Source of the DNA: JACMNW01 sp031402355
GTDB lineage: Bacteria > Pseudomonadota > Alphaproteobacteria > Rhodobacterales > Rhodobacteraceae
Length of the DNA: 15,865 bases
Assembly: GCA_031402355.1 (NCBI GenBank)
Contig: JANNSG010000006.1
Span: 1-15,865, forward strand
Direction of reading: 5' to 3'
Made by a program: the position numbers and the translations under genes. The notes beneath the pieces were generated by a model. The model was not told the DNA's origin. It worked only from the letters and a program-made list of their open reading frames with translations, and searched no databases. Below, one piece after another: positions 1 through 6,805 of the stretch. The number at the start of each line of letters is the position of its first letter. Position 1 is the first letter of the stretch.

Positions 1-80
1 TCAATGACCGGATCGACATTATGTTGAGAGCAGACCCAGAAATGAAAATTTTACTGGTTAAAAACGATTTGAAATTCTGA
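1..80 (+). pseudogene. 3' end of an unknown protein gene (left-arm copy, cut by window edge)
   Basis: Reading from base 3 gives NDRIDIMLRADPEMKILLVK followed by NDLKF and a TGA stop at 78-80. The same C-terminus is encoded on the opposite strand at 730-809 with T-L for K-I and N for D. I do not recognise the protein. Only the tail is visible, so it is unknown whether the gene is intact to the left of the window. Four of the five base differences from the right-arm copy within this stretch fall in codons 14-15 and 21-22 of the visible tail, and most change the residue. Confidence 0.6.
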
Positions 81-228
81 AGTGTAAATAGTTTACAAGA
101 TAAACCAGACTCTCAATGTCTCAAGGTGGCAACACGCCGCATATAGAAATTTATGAACTGAAGCCACTTGAAAGAAATGCGCGAAGTGTCACGGGCACCT
201 CCGAATTCCATCGGCATTTAACGAAAAT

Positions 229-296
229 GCGACCTCTCAGAAAAGGAATGCGACCTCTCAGAAAAGGCAGGTCGTTGTACAGTCGCGACCTATCAG
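229..296 (+). repeat. Iteron-like direct repeats, left arm
   Basis: The 12-mer GCGACCTCTCAG occurs at 229-240 and 250-261. A variant, GCGACCTATCAG, lies at 285-296. The first two sit in near-identical 21-bp units that continue AAAAGGAAT or AAAAGGCAG, so they lie on the same helix face two turns apart. Such spacing is typical of protein-binding iterons at plasmid origins or of subterminal transposase sites. Which protein binds is unknown. Confidence 0.7.
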
Positions 297-396
297 TGCA
301 GGCAGGTTGAAATATAAAGAAGGCGTCGATACTCCTATTTTCGATTTATTTACAGCTACTTATCATTCATGTAGTTCAACTTGCGTCATCTTCGAT

Positions 397-413
397 AAAT
401 TAAGGGGTAATTT
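397..413. repeat. Small hairpin at the symmetry centre of the large palindrome
   Basis: AAATTA (397-402) and TAATTT (408-413) flank AGGGG. The hairpin centre (405) coincides with the symmetry axis of the whole inverted repeat (405.5), although the rest of the 60-bp spacer (376-396 and 414-435) shows no symmetry. It is AT-rich and weak, so it is unlikely to terminate transcription by itself. Confidence 0.5.
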
Positions 414-514
414 GTCGCACTGCACAACCAGATGTACTACATGAATGATAAGTAGCTGTAAATAAATCGAAAATAGGAGTATTGACGCCTTTTTTATATT
501 TCAACCTGCCTGCA

Positions 515-582
515 CTGATAGGTCGCGACCGTACAAGGACCTGCCTTTTCTGAGAGGTCGCATTCCTTTTCTGAGAGGTCGC
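515..582 (-). repeat. Iteron-like direct repeats, right arm
   Basis: This is the mirror image of the left-arm array. CTGATAGGTCGC lies at 515-526, and CTGAGAGGTCGC at 550-561 and 571-582. All three cores are unchanged between the arms, while neighbouring bases differ at several places. That may reflect selection on the cores or simply the small sample of differences. Confidence 0.7.
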
Positions 583-729
583 ATTTTCGCTAAATGCCGA
601 TGGAATTCGGAGGTGCCTGTGACACTTCGCGCATTTCTTTCAAGTGGCTTCAGTTCATAAATTTCCATATGCGGCGTGTTGCCACCTTGAGACATTGAGA
701 GTCTGGTCTATTTTTTATTGATAAATACT

Positions 730-1011
730 TCAGAATTTCAGATTGTTTTTAACCAGTAAAAGTGTCATTTCCGGGTCTGCTCTCAACATAATGTCGATCC
801 GGTCATTGATGATCTGCTTGACGCCCACAGCAGTTAACTCGAAGCGAAGTTGCAGAGCCATCGAATGCAGCTCTGCAGAGCTTGCGGTCTTTTCGCGAAG
901 TTGTGCGGTCCAGGACGTGCTATGGGCAGTCCTTTCGACCTGCTCGACCGCCGCCTTCTTCGGGCGGTCCATCAACTCGGCCTTCGTGTTTTCCAGCCGG
1001 ACCTTGGCGGT
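730..1011 (-). pseudogene. 3' fragment of an unknown helical protein gene (right-arm copy)
   Basis: An open minus-strand frame ends in a stop at 730-732 and runs back through a Lys/Glu/Ala-rich, probably helical segment (about residues KAAVEQVERTAHS and AQLREKTASSAELHS) to the C-terminal tail shared with the left arm (RIDIMLRADPEM, then LLLVKNNLKF). The frame becomes meaningless at about 1010, where IS3-transposase sequence starts on the other strand, so the 5' part of the gene is missing. The first possible start inside it is a TTG at 973-975, without a convincing ribosome-binding site. I do not recognise the family. About 94 residues remain, consistent with a coiled-coil or DNA-associated protein tail, but that is a guess from composition. 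Confidence 0.55.
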
Positions 1012-1449
1012 TTCGCTAACCGCATCGTTGGCTGGAAGGTGTCGCGCTCATCCAAGACCGACTTCGTTCTGGATGCGCTTGAGCAGGCACTTTACGCGCG
1101 TAGGCCGGCTCACAAGGGCGGCCTCGTTCACCACAGCGATCGCGGCAGCCAATACGTGTCCATCCGATACACCGAGCGCCTTGCCAAAGCGGGCATCGAA
1201 CCCTCGGTTGGGAGCGTCGGCGACGCCTATGACAATGCCTTGGCTGAGACAATCAACGGCCTTTACAAGACCGAGGTCATTCGCAGGCGGCCATCATGGC
1301 GCACCATCGACGAGGTCGAATTGGAAACCCTGAAATGGGTCGATTGGTTCAACCAACGCCGTCTGCTTGAACCCATCGGCAACATACCGCCCGCCGAAGC
1401 AGAGGAGGAGTTCTATGCAAACCTGACCACACTCGATATGGTCGCGTGA
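1010..1449 (+). pseudogene. IS3-family transposase OrfB, C-terminal fragment
   Basis: From about FANRIVGW the frame reads as the second half of an IS3-family OrfB (rve integrase core). HHSDRGSQY carries the second Asp of the DDE triad. SVGDAYDNALAE then ETINGLYKTE carries the final Glu region. WVDWFNQRR, followed by IPPAEAEEEFY, is the usual C-terminal signature. The stop is at 1447-1449. The first catalytic Asp and the N-terminal helix-turn-helix are missing, so it cannot be active. An open frame extends upstream to an ATG at 850, but that part is antisense to the unknown minus-strand gene and is chance coding. Confidence 0.88.
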
Positions 1450-1461
1450 TACGGACTATTT

Positions 1462-1488
1462 GGTCTCCGGCAAACCCGGGGCGGTTCA
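1462..1488. repeat. Right terminal inverted repeat of the IS3-family remnant
   Basis: GGTCTCCGGCAAACCCGGGG followed by CGGTTCA ends at 1488. The next base resumes a reading frame for the GIY-YIG protein, which fixes the IS/host boundary. No matching left repeat exists in the window. Confidence 0.8.
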
Positions 1489-2155
1489 GTTCGAATTGAA
1501 AGCCGAGATCGTGGAAGGCCGTTTCTTCATCGTTGGTGGTCAGAAGGCGTAAGTTGCAGAGATGGGCGAGATCGAGATCACCGCGCAGGGAAGAACGGAT
1601 GCGCGACTTCGGGTGATTTTCGACAATGGTACCGAGAGCAACATGCTGATGCGCTCTCTTCAGCGGGCTTTGAACAAGGATGATGCCGGACGGCGGATCA
1701 CAGAGCCAGTTGCAGGGCCGCTATTTTCTGACCAGCCGCAAGAAGGTGACGAGGCAAGCGGCACGATCTATGTTCTCCGCAGCAAGTCCGAGCATCCGAT
1801 GGTGGCTGCAAACCGCGAACTTGTTCATAAGATCGGAGTTACCAACACCGGTGTGAAGCAGCGGATCGCCGGGGCGCGTCTGCAGCCAACCTTCTTGTTG
1901 GCGGACGTCGAAGTGGTTGCCACTTACGAGCTCTTCAACATCAACCGGTCCAAACTTGAAAATCTCATTCACAGGATTTTTGACCCTGCCAGATTTGATG
2001 TGGAGATCCTTGACCGTTTTGGCCGACCTGTCGTGCCCCGCGAGTGGTTCATGGTGCCGCTGTTTGTAATCGACGAGGCCGTCGAACGAATTCGGGATCG
2101 AACGATAGTAAATTTCATCTATGACCCCAAAACAGCCCGATTGATTGAACGGTAA
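1489..2155 (+). pseudogene. GIY-YIG nuclease family protein, 5'-truncated by the IS and with an internal stop
   Basis: Directly after the IS end a frame reads FELKAEIVEGRFFIVGGQKA, meets TAA at 1550-1552 and continues in the same frame as VAEMGEIEI to the stop at 2153-2155. Relatives I recall read GGQKAYVAE here, so the stop probably replaced a Tyr codon. From the ATG at 1562 the remaining 197 residues hold a whole GIY-YIG core: GTIY at 67-70, KIG at 90-92, Arg101 and a Glu at 133 (KLENLIHRIF). This is of the T5orf172/MUG113 kind, followed by the conserved tail FGRPVVPREWF. The usual family member is roughly twice as long, so the N-terminal half is lost. Re-initiation at 1562 is possible, but the ribosome-binding site is poor. 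The family acts as DNA endonucleases; the role of this subgroup is not established. Confidence 0.8.
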
Positions 2156-2253
2156 TGTGAGAAGTAAATCGATTGATGTTTAAATAATGCCGACTCAGGC
2201 GGTTCGAATAAACAAACGTAATCTGCCTTCGCAACGACTGTGGAAATTTAAAG

Positions 2254-2272
2254 TGGGGGATATGCTGGGGGA
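2254..2272 (+). repeat. Tandem TGGGGGA repeats beside the tRNA gene
   Basis: TGGGGGA occurs at 2254-2260 and 2266-2272, 12 bp apart, within the 174-bp gene-free interval between the broken nuclease gene and the 3' end of tRNA-Ser. Short G-rich direct repeats next to a tRNA 3' end recall integrase arm sites of tRNA-targeted islands. No integrase gene is present in the window, so this is only suggestive. Confidence 0.3.
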
Positions 2273-2329
2273 CGTTACATTCGCGGCTTAACGTAAGATC
2301 TTGGTCTTATTGAATAATATTAATTTAAA

Positions 2330-2419
2330 TGGCGGATCGATAGGGATTCGAACCCTAGAGACGGTTCCCCGCCTACACACTTTCCAGGCGTGCGCCTTCG
2401 ACCACTCGGCCACCGATCC
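2330..2419 (-). tRNA. tRNA-Ser (anticodon GGA)
   Basis: The minus strand folds as a type II (long variable arm) tRNA. The 7-bp acceptor is GGATCGG with TCGATCC, and the D-arm contains GCCGAGTGGTCGAAGGC. The anticodon stem CACGC/GTGTG encloses loop CTGGAAA with anticodon GGA (plus-strand 2383-2385). The long variable arm precedes the T-arm loop GGTTCGAATCC. The discriminator is G, and CCA is genomically encoded (2330-2332). It reads UCC and UCU codons. Its 3' end faces the decayed mobile region at 1-2329, which suggests it served as an integration target. Confidence 0.96.
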
Positions 2420-2429
2420 GTTGCGCGGT

Positions 2430-2458
2430 CTTATAGGCATTGGGGGCCGGGTTGCAAG
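2430..2458 (-). promoter_or_regulatory. Probable sigma70-type promoter of tRNA-Ser
   Basis: On the minus strand CTTGCA (2453-2458) and TATAAG (2430-2435) are separated by exactly 17 bp. The -10 box ends 10 bp before the mature tRNA 5' end at 2419. CTTG-type -35 boxes are common at strong alphaproteobacterial stable-RNA promoters. It lies in the gap between alaX and the tRNA, so the tRNA does not depend on the upstream operon. Confidence 0.65.
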
Positions 2459-2616
2459 GGGGGCTGCGGCTTTACCCGATGACGAACAAGAAGGATTTGT
2501 GCAAGCTGTGCGGGCTGCGATTGGCTAGGCACTATCGACGTCAAACGGGGTTTGTCGGGGCTGGACAGCTGGCCGAACCACCATGCGCCAGATTGACTGT
2601 TTCTGCATCGCAGCCA

Positions 2617-3333
2617 CTACAGCAGTGTCAGACCGACCCGGCGGTTCTGTCGGCCTTTCTTTTCTATCTTGCCGATCTCGATCCGGCCGATCTCACCGGT
2701 GCGCGCCACATGGGTGCCGCCGCAGGGCTGCAGGTCTACTTCATCCGCCCCCTCTCCAATGCGGATCAGCCTGACAGGACCCTGGCCCTGTGGCGGGGCC
2801 ACCGACATGGTTTTCACAAGCCCCGGTTTGGCCTGCAATTCAAGCTCGGTGATCCAGCTTTCGGTGACGGGAAGATCACGGTCGATCAGCGCATTTAGCG
2901 CCTCGTCCAGGGCTGCCACATCTTCGATCGGATCGGGCATGTCGAAATCCAGCCGCCCGCGTTCAGCCCCGATCTGCCCACCCGTTACCGGCAAGGGGAT
3001 GATCACCGAAAGCAAATGCAACGCCGTGTGGATGCGCATATGGCGGTAGCGGCGGTCCCAGTCCAGAATTTGGGTGATCTGCGCACCAATCGGTGGCATG
3101 GCGGCGGACTCGGCTGGTATAAGGCCGATCTGGCCGCCGGGCAGTTTGATTGCGGTTGCAATCGCAATGCGCCCGCTGTCCCATTGCACAAAGCCTGCAT
3201 CGCCCGGTTGCCCGCCACCGGTGGGGTAGAACACGCTTTGGTCCAGTACGATCGCGCCTTCCATCGTGTGACCACAAATACGTGCCGGGGATTGGCGCAG
3301 ATAGGGATCCTGGCGAAACAGGGGGATGGTCAT
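2617..3333 (-). CDS. alaX: Alanyl-tRNA editing protein AlaX
   Basis: The family is a free-standing homologue of the AlaRS editing domain that hydrolyses Ser-tRNA(Ala) and sometimes Gly-tRNA(Ala) in the cytoplasm, protecting against serine misincorporation at alanine codons. The 238 residues fit the AlaX-M size class. An N-terminal beta-barrel segment with GGGQPGD at 39-45 precedes the zinc site made of HxxxH (H102, H106) and CxxxH (C204, H208 in CGGTH). The start ATG at 3331-3333 overlaps the stop of the upstream channel gene by 4 bp (ATGA), which implies translational coupling. It is the last gene of the cysK-mscS-alaX unit. tRNA-Ser follows 197 bp downstream on the same strand. All zinc ligands are present, so it should be active. 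Confidence 0.93.
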   Translation of the reverse strand: MTIPLFRQDPYLRQSPARICGHTMEGAIVLDQSVFYPTGGGQPGDAGFVQWDSGRIAIATAIKLPGGQIGLIPAESAAMPPIGAQITQILDWDRRYRHMRIHTALHLLSVIIPLPVTGGQIGAERGRLDFDMPDPIEDVAALDEALNALIDRDLPVTESWITELELQAKPGLVKTMSVAPPQGQGPVRLIRIGEGADEVDLQPCGGTHVARTGEIGRIEIGKIEKKGRQNRRVGLTLL

Positions 3334-5750
3334 TCCAGTTGCCTCTTCGCCGGCCTTGACGGCGGCGGCTGGGTGACAAAGGGCCCCTGTGCCAATGCCA
3401 TCCGCTCTGCCGCTATTTTGTTTGTCACTTCGCGGGAGGCATGCGCAATCCCGATACCGGCCGCTGTCAGATGCTCGACAATCTGATGATTGATTTCTGA
3501 CCGTACATCGATGATGAAATTCACATCCCGCAAGATCAGCCGAATTTCAAACAACATGGCATCGCTGCCGAACCCCATGAAGGCCACGACGGGCGGCGGG
3601 TTCAGAATTGCCATCGGTTGCGCTTCGGCGATGCCCTGCAAGATGCGTTCCACCTGGCGCGTATCGCTGTCAAACACCACACCAACGGGCACGATCAACC
3701 GCCCCGTCAGATTGAACCTGGTCCAGTTGGTCACCCGACCCGCCACCAGATCGGTATTGGGTACGATCACATCCGTGCGGTCAAAGGTCTGAATCCGGGT
3801 CGAACGAACAGAAATCGCCCGCACGATACCCTGCACATTGCCGACCTCGATCCAGTCGCCTTCCGAGACAGGGCGTTCGATCAGCAGAATGATGCCTGAC
3901 ACAAAGTTCGACACGATGTTCTGCAAGCCAAAGCCAATGCCGACTGACAAAGCACCCGCAACAATTGCAAGACCCGACAGATCAACACCGGTGGAATTGA
4001 TTGCCACAAGTGCGGCAACGAAGATGCCGGCGTAACCTACACCTGCAACGATGGCATTCTGCCCGCCCTGATCAAGGCTGGTTTTCGGCAGGACGGTTGA
4101 TTTCAGCGCACCCTGAAACAGCCGGGTTACCATATAGCCAAGGGCAAAGATCACGGCAAAGAACAGAAAATCCGTTGGCGAAATGCGGGTATCGCCCAGT
4201 TGGAACCCTTCGCGGAAACGGGTCCAAAGTTCCGTCAGATCTTCAAACCGCGCGCCCCAGACCAACGCAAAAACGGGCAAGCTGGCCAGCGTCAGCCCGA
4301 AGCTGACCAATACCGGAAGCAAAGCCACTTGCCCGGCGTCATCTTTGCGTACCAACACCGCGAAAAGATCGTCGACCAGCTGCTGCAGAATGAACAGTGC
4401 GGCCACCAGAGCCAGCGACACCCCGGCAGGAAAGATCAATGCGGCCCCCGCCGCCACGTAGCCCACTGCAGCCAAAGCCGGGCCAAGCACGCCGATAATC
4501 ACGGCTCCTTGCGCCAGCAGCCGGATGATCCGGTTGCGAAACACCGGCAGTTCATCGTCTTTCCGTTCTGTTGGTTTATGGTGCCGCAAAACATGCCCAA
4601 GACGCAGCAGCACCAAACCGCCCAGCAGCAGAACCGGGAATTGCAGCACCGACAAGGCCGCTTCATCCGCGCTGATCGGTTCCAACACGGCTTTGCGCAG
4701 GCTTTCCAGACCCAACGCCAGCCCGAATGCAGCGGTTGCAAATCGACCCTTGGCTCGGCGATCATCGGTCAGCTGCAGCACAGCATCGGGTTCCTGCACC
4801 ACCGCAAACACCCGGCCCCCCAGCCAAATCGCCGCGAAGAAGGAAAATCCGATATCCGGCAAACTTTGTACGACGCTTTCCCCGATTGGGCCGATCATGG
4901 CCGTCAGGGCCAGCGCGGTTGCAAGCGCTACCATGCCAAGCGTGGGCACAAGAATTTGCCCAAGCGAGGCGACAAAGCCCCAGATCCTTTGGCCGCGCGC
5001 GGACGCATTGCCCTGCAAACGATGCACCAGCTGATCAACCCAAATCCGCCCGCGCCACAGCAATGCCCCCGCCACAGCCAGAAACAGCAAGGTTAAGGGA
5101 AAGTTGTCGCCAAGCTGCGCACGCGCATCCGGGCGTTGCCAAAGACCCGTCGTTTCCGTCCAAAGCCCGACTGCAACCGCAGACAAGGCCCGCGCGGCTG
5201 CAGGCCAGTTCGCCGGGTTGATGGGCGCAGGCCACAGCCGCAGCAATTCCTGCGCTTGTCGGTCACGCAGCACTTGATCGATTTCGCGGATCAAACCGTC
5301 GGCGCGATTGTAGGCCTCGTCAGCTGCCAGTCCGGGGGCCTGAAGGCGCACCAATTGATCCGACAGTTCGGTGCGCCGCTCTGCGATTTCGCCCGCTTCA
5401 ACAGTGCCTTCTGCAGGCACTGGCCCAAGGGCTGCAATCTGCGAACGCAGGTTGGCCAAGCGCGACACATTGGCGCTTTGCGCCACCAAAAATGCTTCGC
5501 GCCAATCCACCAGTTGCGCGCGCGCCTGCTCTAGCGTTTCGTCCAACGCGACACGGTCTTCGATGACCGCCTCAGCGCGCTTTGCCATCTCGGCCCATGC
5601 GGCGTAGTCAAGTGTTGTTGCAGACGCCGCCTCGGTTGCGACCGTGCCTGCAGGTGCAGCGGTCTGCGCCAAGGATACAGAAGTGCAAGACAGGCCAAGC
5701 AGCAGCGCCAGCAGGGCCGCCCCGCATGCCCTGCCAAAGCGCCCTGTCAT
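3330..5750 (-). CDS. MscS-family mechanosensitive channel, long form with periplasmic N-terminus
   Basis: The product is an 806-residue inner-membrane channel expected to release solutes on hypo-osmotic shock. Residues 1-28 look like a Sec signal peptide (ALLALLLGLSCTSVSLA, then QT). Residues 50-165 are charged and helical, probably a periplasmic coiled coil of the DUF3772 type. A run of hydrophobic segments fills about 215-545. The C-terminal MscS domain occupies about 560-770: the Gly/Ala-rich pore helix AIVAGALSVGIGFGLQNIVS at 595-614, then the beta domain with ERPVSEGDWIEVG and the VIVPNTDLV motif. This architecture resembles the larger MscK/YjeP-like or DUF3772 proteins rather than MscS itself. 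It sits between cysK and alaX with ATGA overlaps at both ends, so it is cotranscribed with them. No functional link to either is obvious. Confidence 0.92.
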   Translation of the reverse strand: MTGRFGRACGAALLALLLGLSCTSVSLAQTAAPAGTVATEAASATTLDYAAWAEMAKRAEAVIEDRVALDETLEQARAQLVDWREAFLVAQSANVSRLANLRSQIAALGPVPAEGTVEAGEIAERRTELSDQLVRLQAPGLAADEAYNRADGLIREIDQVLRDRQAQELLRLWPAPINPANWPAAARALSAVAVGLWTETTGLWQRPDARAQLGDNFPLTLLFLAVAGALLWRGRIWVDQLVHRLQGNASARGQRIWGFVASLGQILVPTLGMVALATALALTAMIGPIGESVVQSLPDIGFSFFAAIWLGGRVFAVVQEPDAVLQLTDDRRAKGRFATAAFGLALGLESLRKAVLEPISADEAALSVLQFPVLLLGGLVLLRLGHVLRHHKPTERKDDELPVFRNRIIRLLAQGAVIIGVLGPALAAVGYVAAGAALIFPAGVSLALVAALFILQQLVDDLFAVLVRKDDAGQVALLPVLVSFGLTLASLPVFALVWGARFEDLTELWTRFREGFQLGDTRISPTDFLFFAVIFALGYMVTRLFQGALKSTVLPKTSLDQGGQNAIVAGVGYAGIFVAALVAINSTGVDLSGLAIVAGALSVGIGFGLQNIVSNFVSGIILLIERPVSEGDWIEVGNVQGIVRAISVRSTRIQTFDRTDVIVPNTDLVAGRVTNWTRFNLTGRLIVPVGVVFDSDTRQVERILQGIAEAQPMAILNPPPVVAFMGFGSDAMLFEIRLILRDVNFIIDVRSEINHQIVEHLTAAGIGIAHASREVTNKIAAERMALAQGPFVTQPPPSRPAKRQLE

Positions 5751-6781
5751 GCGTCCTCAAACACGGTAGGAACGGCACGGGGGCCGCGGTCCAGCCAATC
5801 CGGCACCGGCAGGCCTTTTTCTTTCAGGAACGCGGGATTGTAGAGTTTGGATTGATAGCGGCTGCCGTAATCGCACAGGATGGTGACGATGGTATGCCCT
5901 GGCCCCATGTCGTGCGCCATCCGCACGGCCCCGGCGATGTTGATACCGCTTGATCCGCCCATGCACAGCCCTTCGTCGCGCAACAGATCGAACACGATCG
6001 GCAAAGCTTCGGCATCCGGAACGCGATAGCTGAAATCAGGGGTAAAGCCTTCCAGGTTGGCGGTAATCCGCCCCTGTCCAATGCCTTCAGTGATCGATGT
6101 TCCGGGGCTTTCCAGTTTGCCCGTGGTGTAAAAGCTGTGCAAGGCCGCCCCTTCCGGGTCTGCCAGACCGATCTTTACGCCCTTTGGCTGCAATGCCTGT
6201 GCCACCCCCGCCAAAGTGCCACCCGACCCGACCGCGCAAATAAAGCCATCGACTTTGCCACCCGTCTGATCCCAGATCTCCGGCCCGGTGGTCTCCACGT
6301 GGGACTGACGGTTCGCCACATTGTCAAACTGATTGGCCCAGATCGCGCCGTTAGGTTCGGTTTTTGCAAGTGCGGCGGCCAAACGCCCCGAATAGCGCAC
6401 GTAATTGTTCGGATTCTTATAGGGCGCGGCTGGCACCTGCACCAATTCCGCGCCCGCCAGACGCAGCATATCCTTCTTTTCCTGGCTTTGGGTTTCCGGA
6501 ATAACGATCACCGTCCGAAACCCCATCGAGGCACCCACCAGCGCAAGCCCGATCCCCGTATTCCCCGCCGTGCCTTCCACAATGGTGCCACCGGGGCGCA
6601 ACGCGCCCGTCGCGATGGCATCCTTGATCATGTAAAGCGCCGCGCGGTCTTTAACCGATTGGCCGGGATTCATGAACTCGCATTTGCCCAGAATTTCGCA
6701 TCCGGTCAGCTCGCTGGCCTTTTTCAACCGCATAAGCGGGGTGTTTCCAATCGTGGCGGCAAGATCGCTGAAAATATGCAT
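5747..6781 (-). CDS. cysK: Cysteine synthase A (O-acetylserine sulfhydrylase)
   Basis: This is a PLP fold-type II enzyme converting O-acetylserine and sulfide to cysteine in the cytoplasm. The PLP lysine is K44 in NPGQSVKDRAA. The substrate loop EGTAGNTGIGLA is at 69-80, and the phosphate-binding glycine loop GSGGT at 184-188. At 344 residues it is a little longer than E. coli CysK and matches the Rhodobacterales form with the tail around YQSKLYNPAFL. ATG at 6779-6781 is preceded by AAGGA about nine bases upstream. The stop overlaps the channel start by 4 bp, making it first gene of the operon. From memory, cysteine synthase has been linked to tellurite tolerance in Rhodobacter, and trgA-trgB lie 6 kb away here, but no shared operon exists in this window. 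Confidence 0.93.
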   Translation of the reverse strand: MHIFSDLAATIGNTPLMRLKKASELTGCEILGKCEFMNPGQSVKDRAALYMIKDAIATGALRPGGTIVEGTAGNTGIGLALVGASMGFRTVIVIPETQSQEKKDMLRLAGAELVQVPAAPYKNPNNYVRYSGRLAAALAKTEPNGAIWANQFDNVANRQSHVETTGPEIWDQTGGKVDGFICAVGSGGTLAGVAQALQPKGVKIGLADPEGAALHSFYTTGKLESPGTSITEGIGQGRITANLEGFTPDFSYRVPDAEALPIVFDLLRDEGLCMGGSSGINIAGAVRMAHDMGPGHTIVTILCDYGSRYQSKLYNPAFLKEKGLPVPDWLDRGPRAVPTVFEDA

Positions 6782-6805
6782 GGGAGAGGTTCCTTTTGGC
6801 GCTTG

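Larger units (their letters stand above)
1..809. repeat. Large imperfect inverted repeat (arms 1-375 and 436-809, 60-bp spacer)
   Basis: The stretch 1-375 reappears as its reverse complement at 436-809. Positions pair with a sum of 811 over 105-375 and 810 over 1-80, so there is one net single-base indel, inside a divergent patch at about 82-104. Over 105-375 I count about seven mismatches in 271 bp. Each arm holds, from outside in, the 3' end of an unknown gene, a short divergent spacer, three iteron-like repeats, and an AT-rich inner tip ending in ACTACATGAATGATAAGTAG (read outward from the spacer). The left arm reaches the window edge, so the repeat may continue further. It could be two inverted transposon ends, an inverted duplication of a replicon fragment, or the relic of an inversion. 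The mismatches argue against a simple assembly fold-back. Confidence 0.93.
1010..1488 (+). mobile_element. IS3-family insertion sequence remnant (3' part only)
   Basis: The remnant contains the C-terminal part of the transposase reading frame and a right-end terminal repeat at 1462-1488, whose outer bases read TGAACCGCCCCGGGTTTGCC on the minus strand. TGAACCGCCCCGGG is the terminal-repeat start I associate with the IS51/IS3 group. The left end, OrfA and the first half of OrfB are gone. The left border is not an IS end: it is a junction inside the coding sequence of both neighbours, so deletion or recombination followed insertion. Confidence 0.85.

Noticed and set aside
116..310. 64-codon open frame in the left arm, mirrored at 501-695 in the right arm
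   Set aside because: It has no ribosome-binding site, its repeated MRPLRKG is just the DNA iterons read in frame, and differences between the two copies include residue changes without codon-type constraint. It is probably noncoding repeat DNA.
229..582. CRISPR array
   Set aside because: There are only three short repeats per arm at unequal spacing (21 and 35 bp), with no spacer-like unique segments and no cas genes.
1..809. Palindrome as an assembly fold-back artefact
   Set aside because: An artefact would give identical arms. Here the arms differ by substitutions, an indel and a divergent patch at 82-104 against 707-728, so two genuinely different sequences exist.
4200..5096. 298-codon plus-strand open frame
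   Set aside because: It is antisense to the channel gene; its composition is that of a reversed hydrophobic-protein gene.
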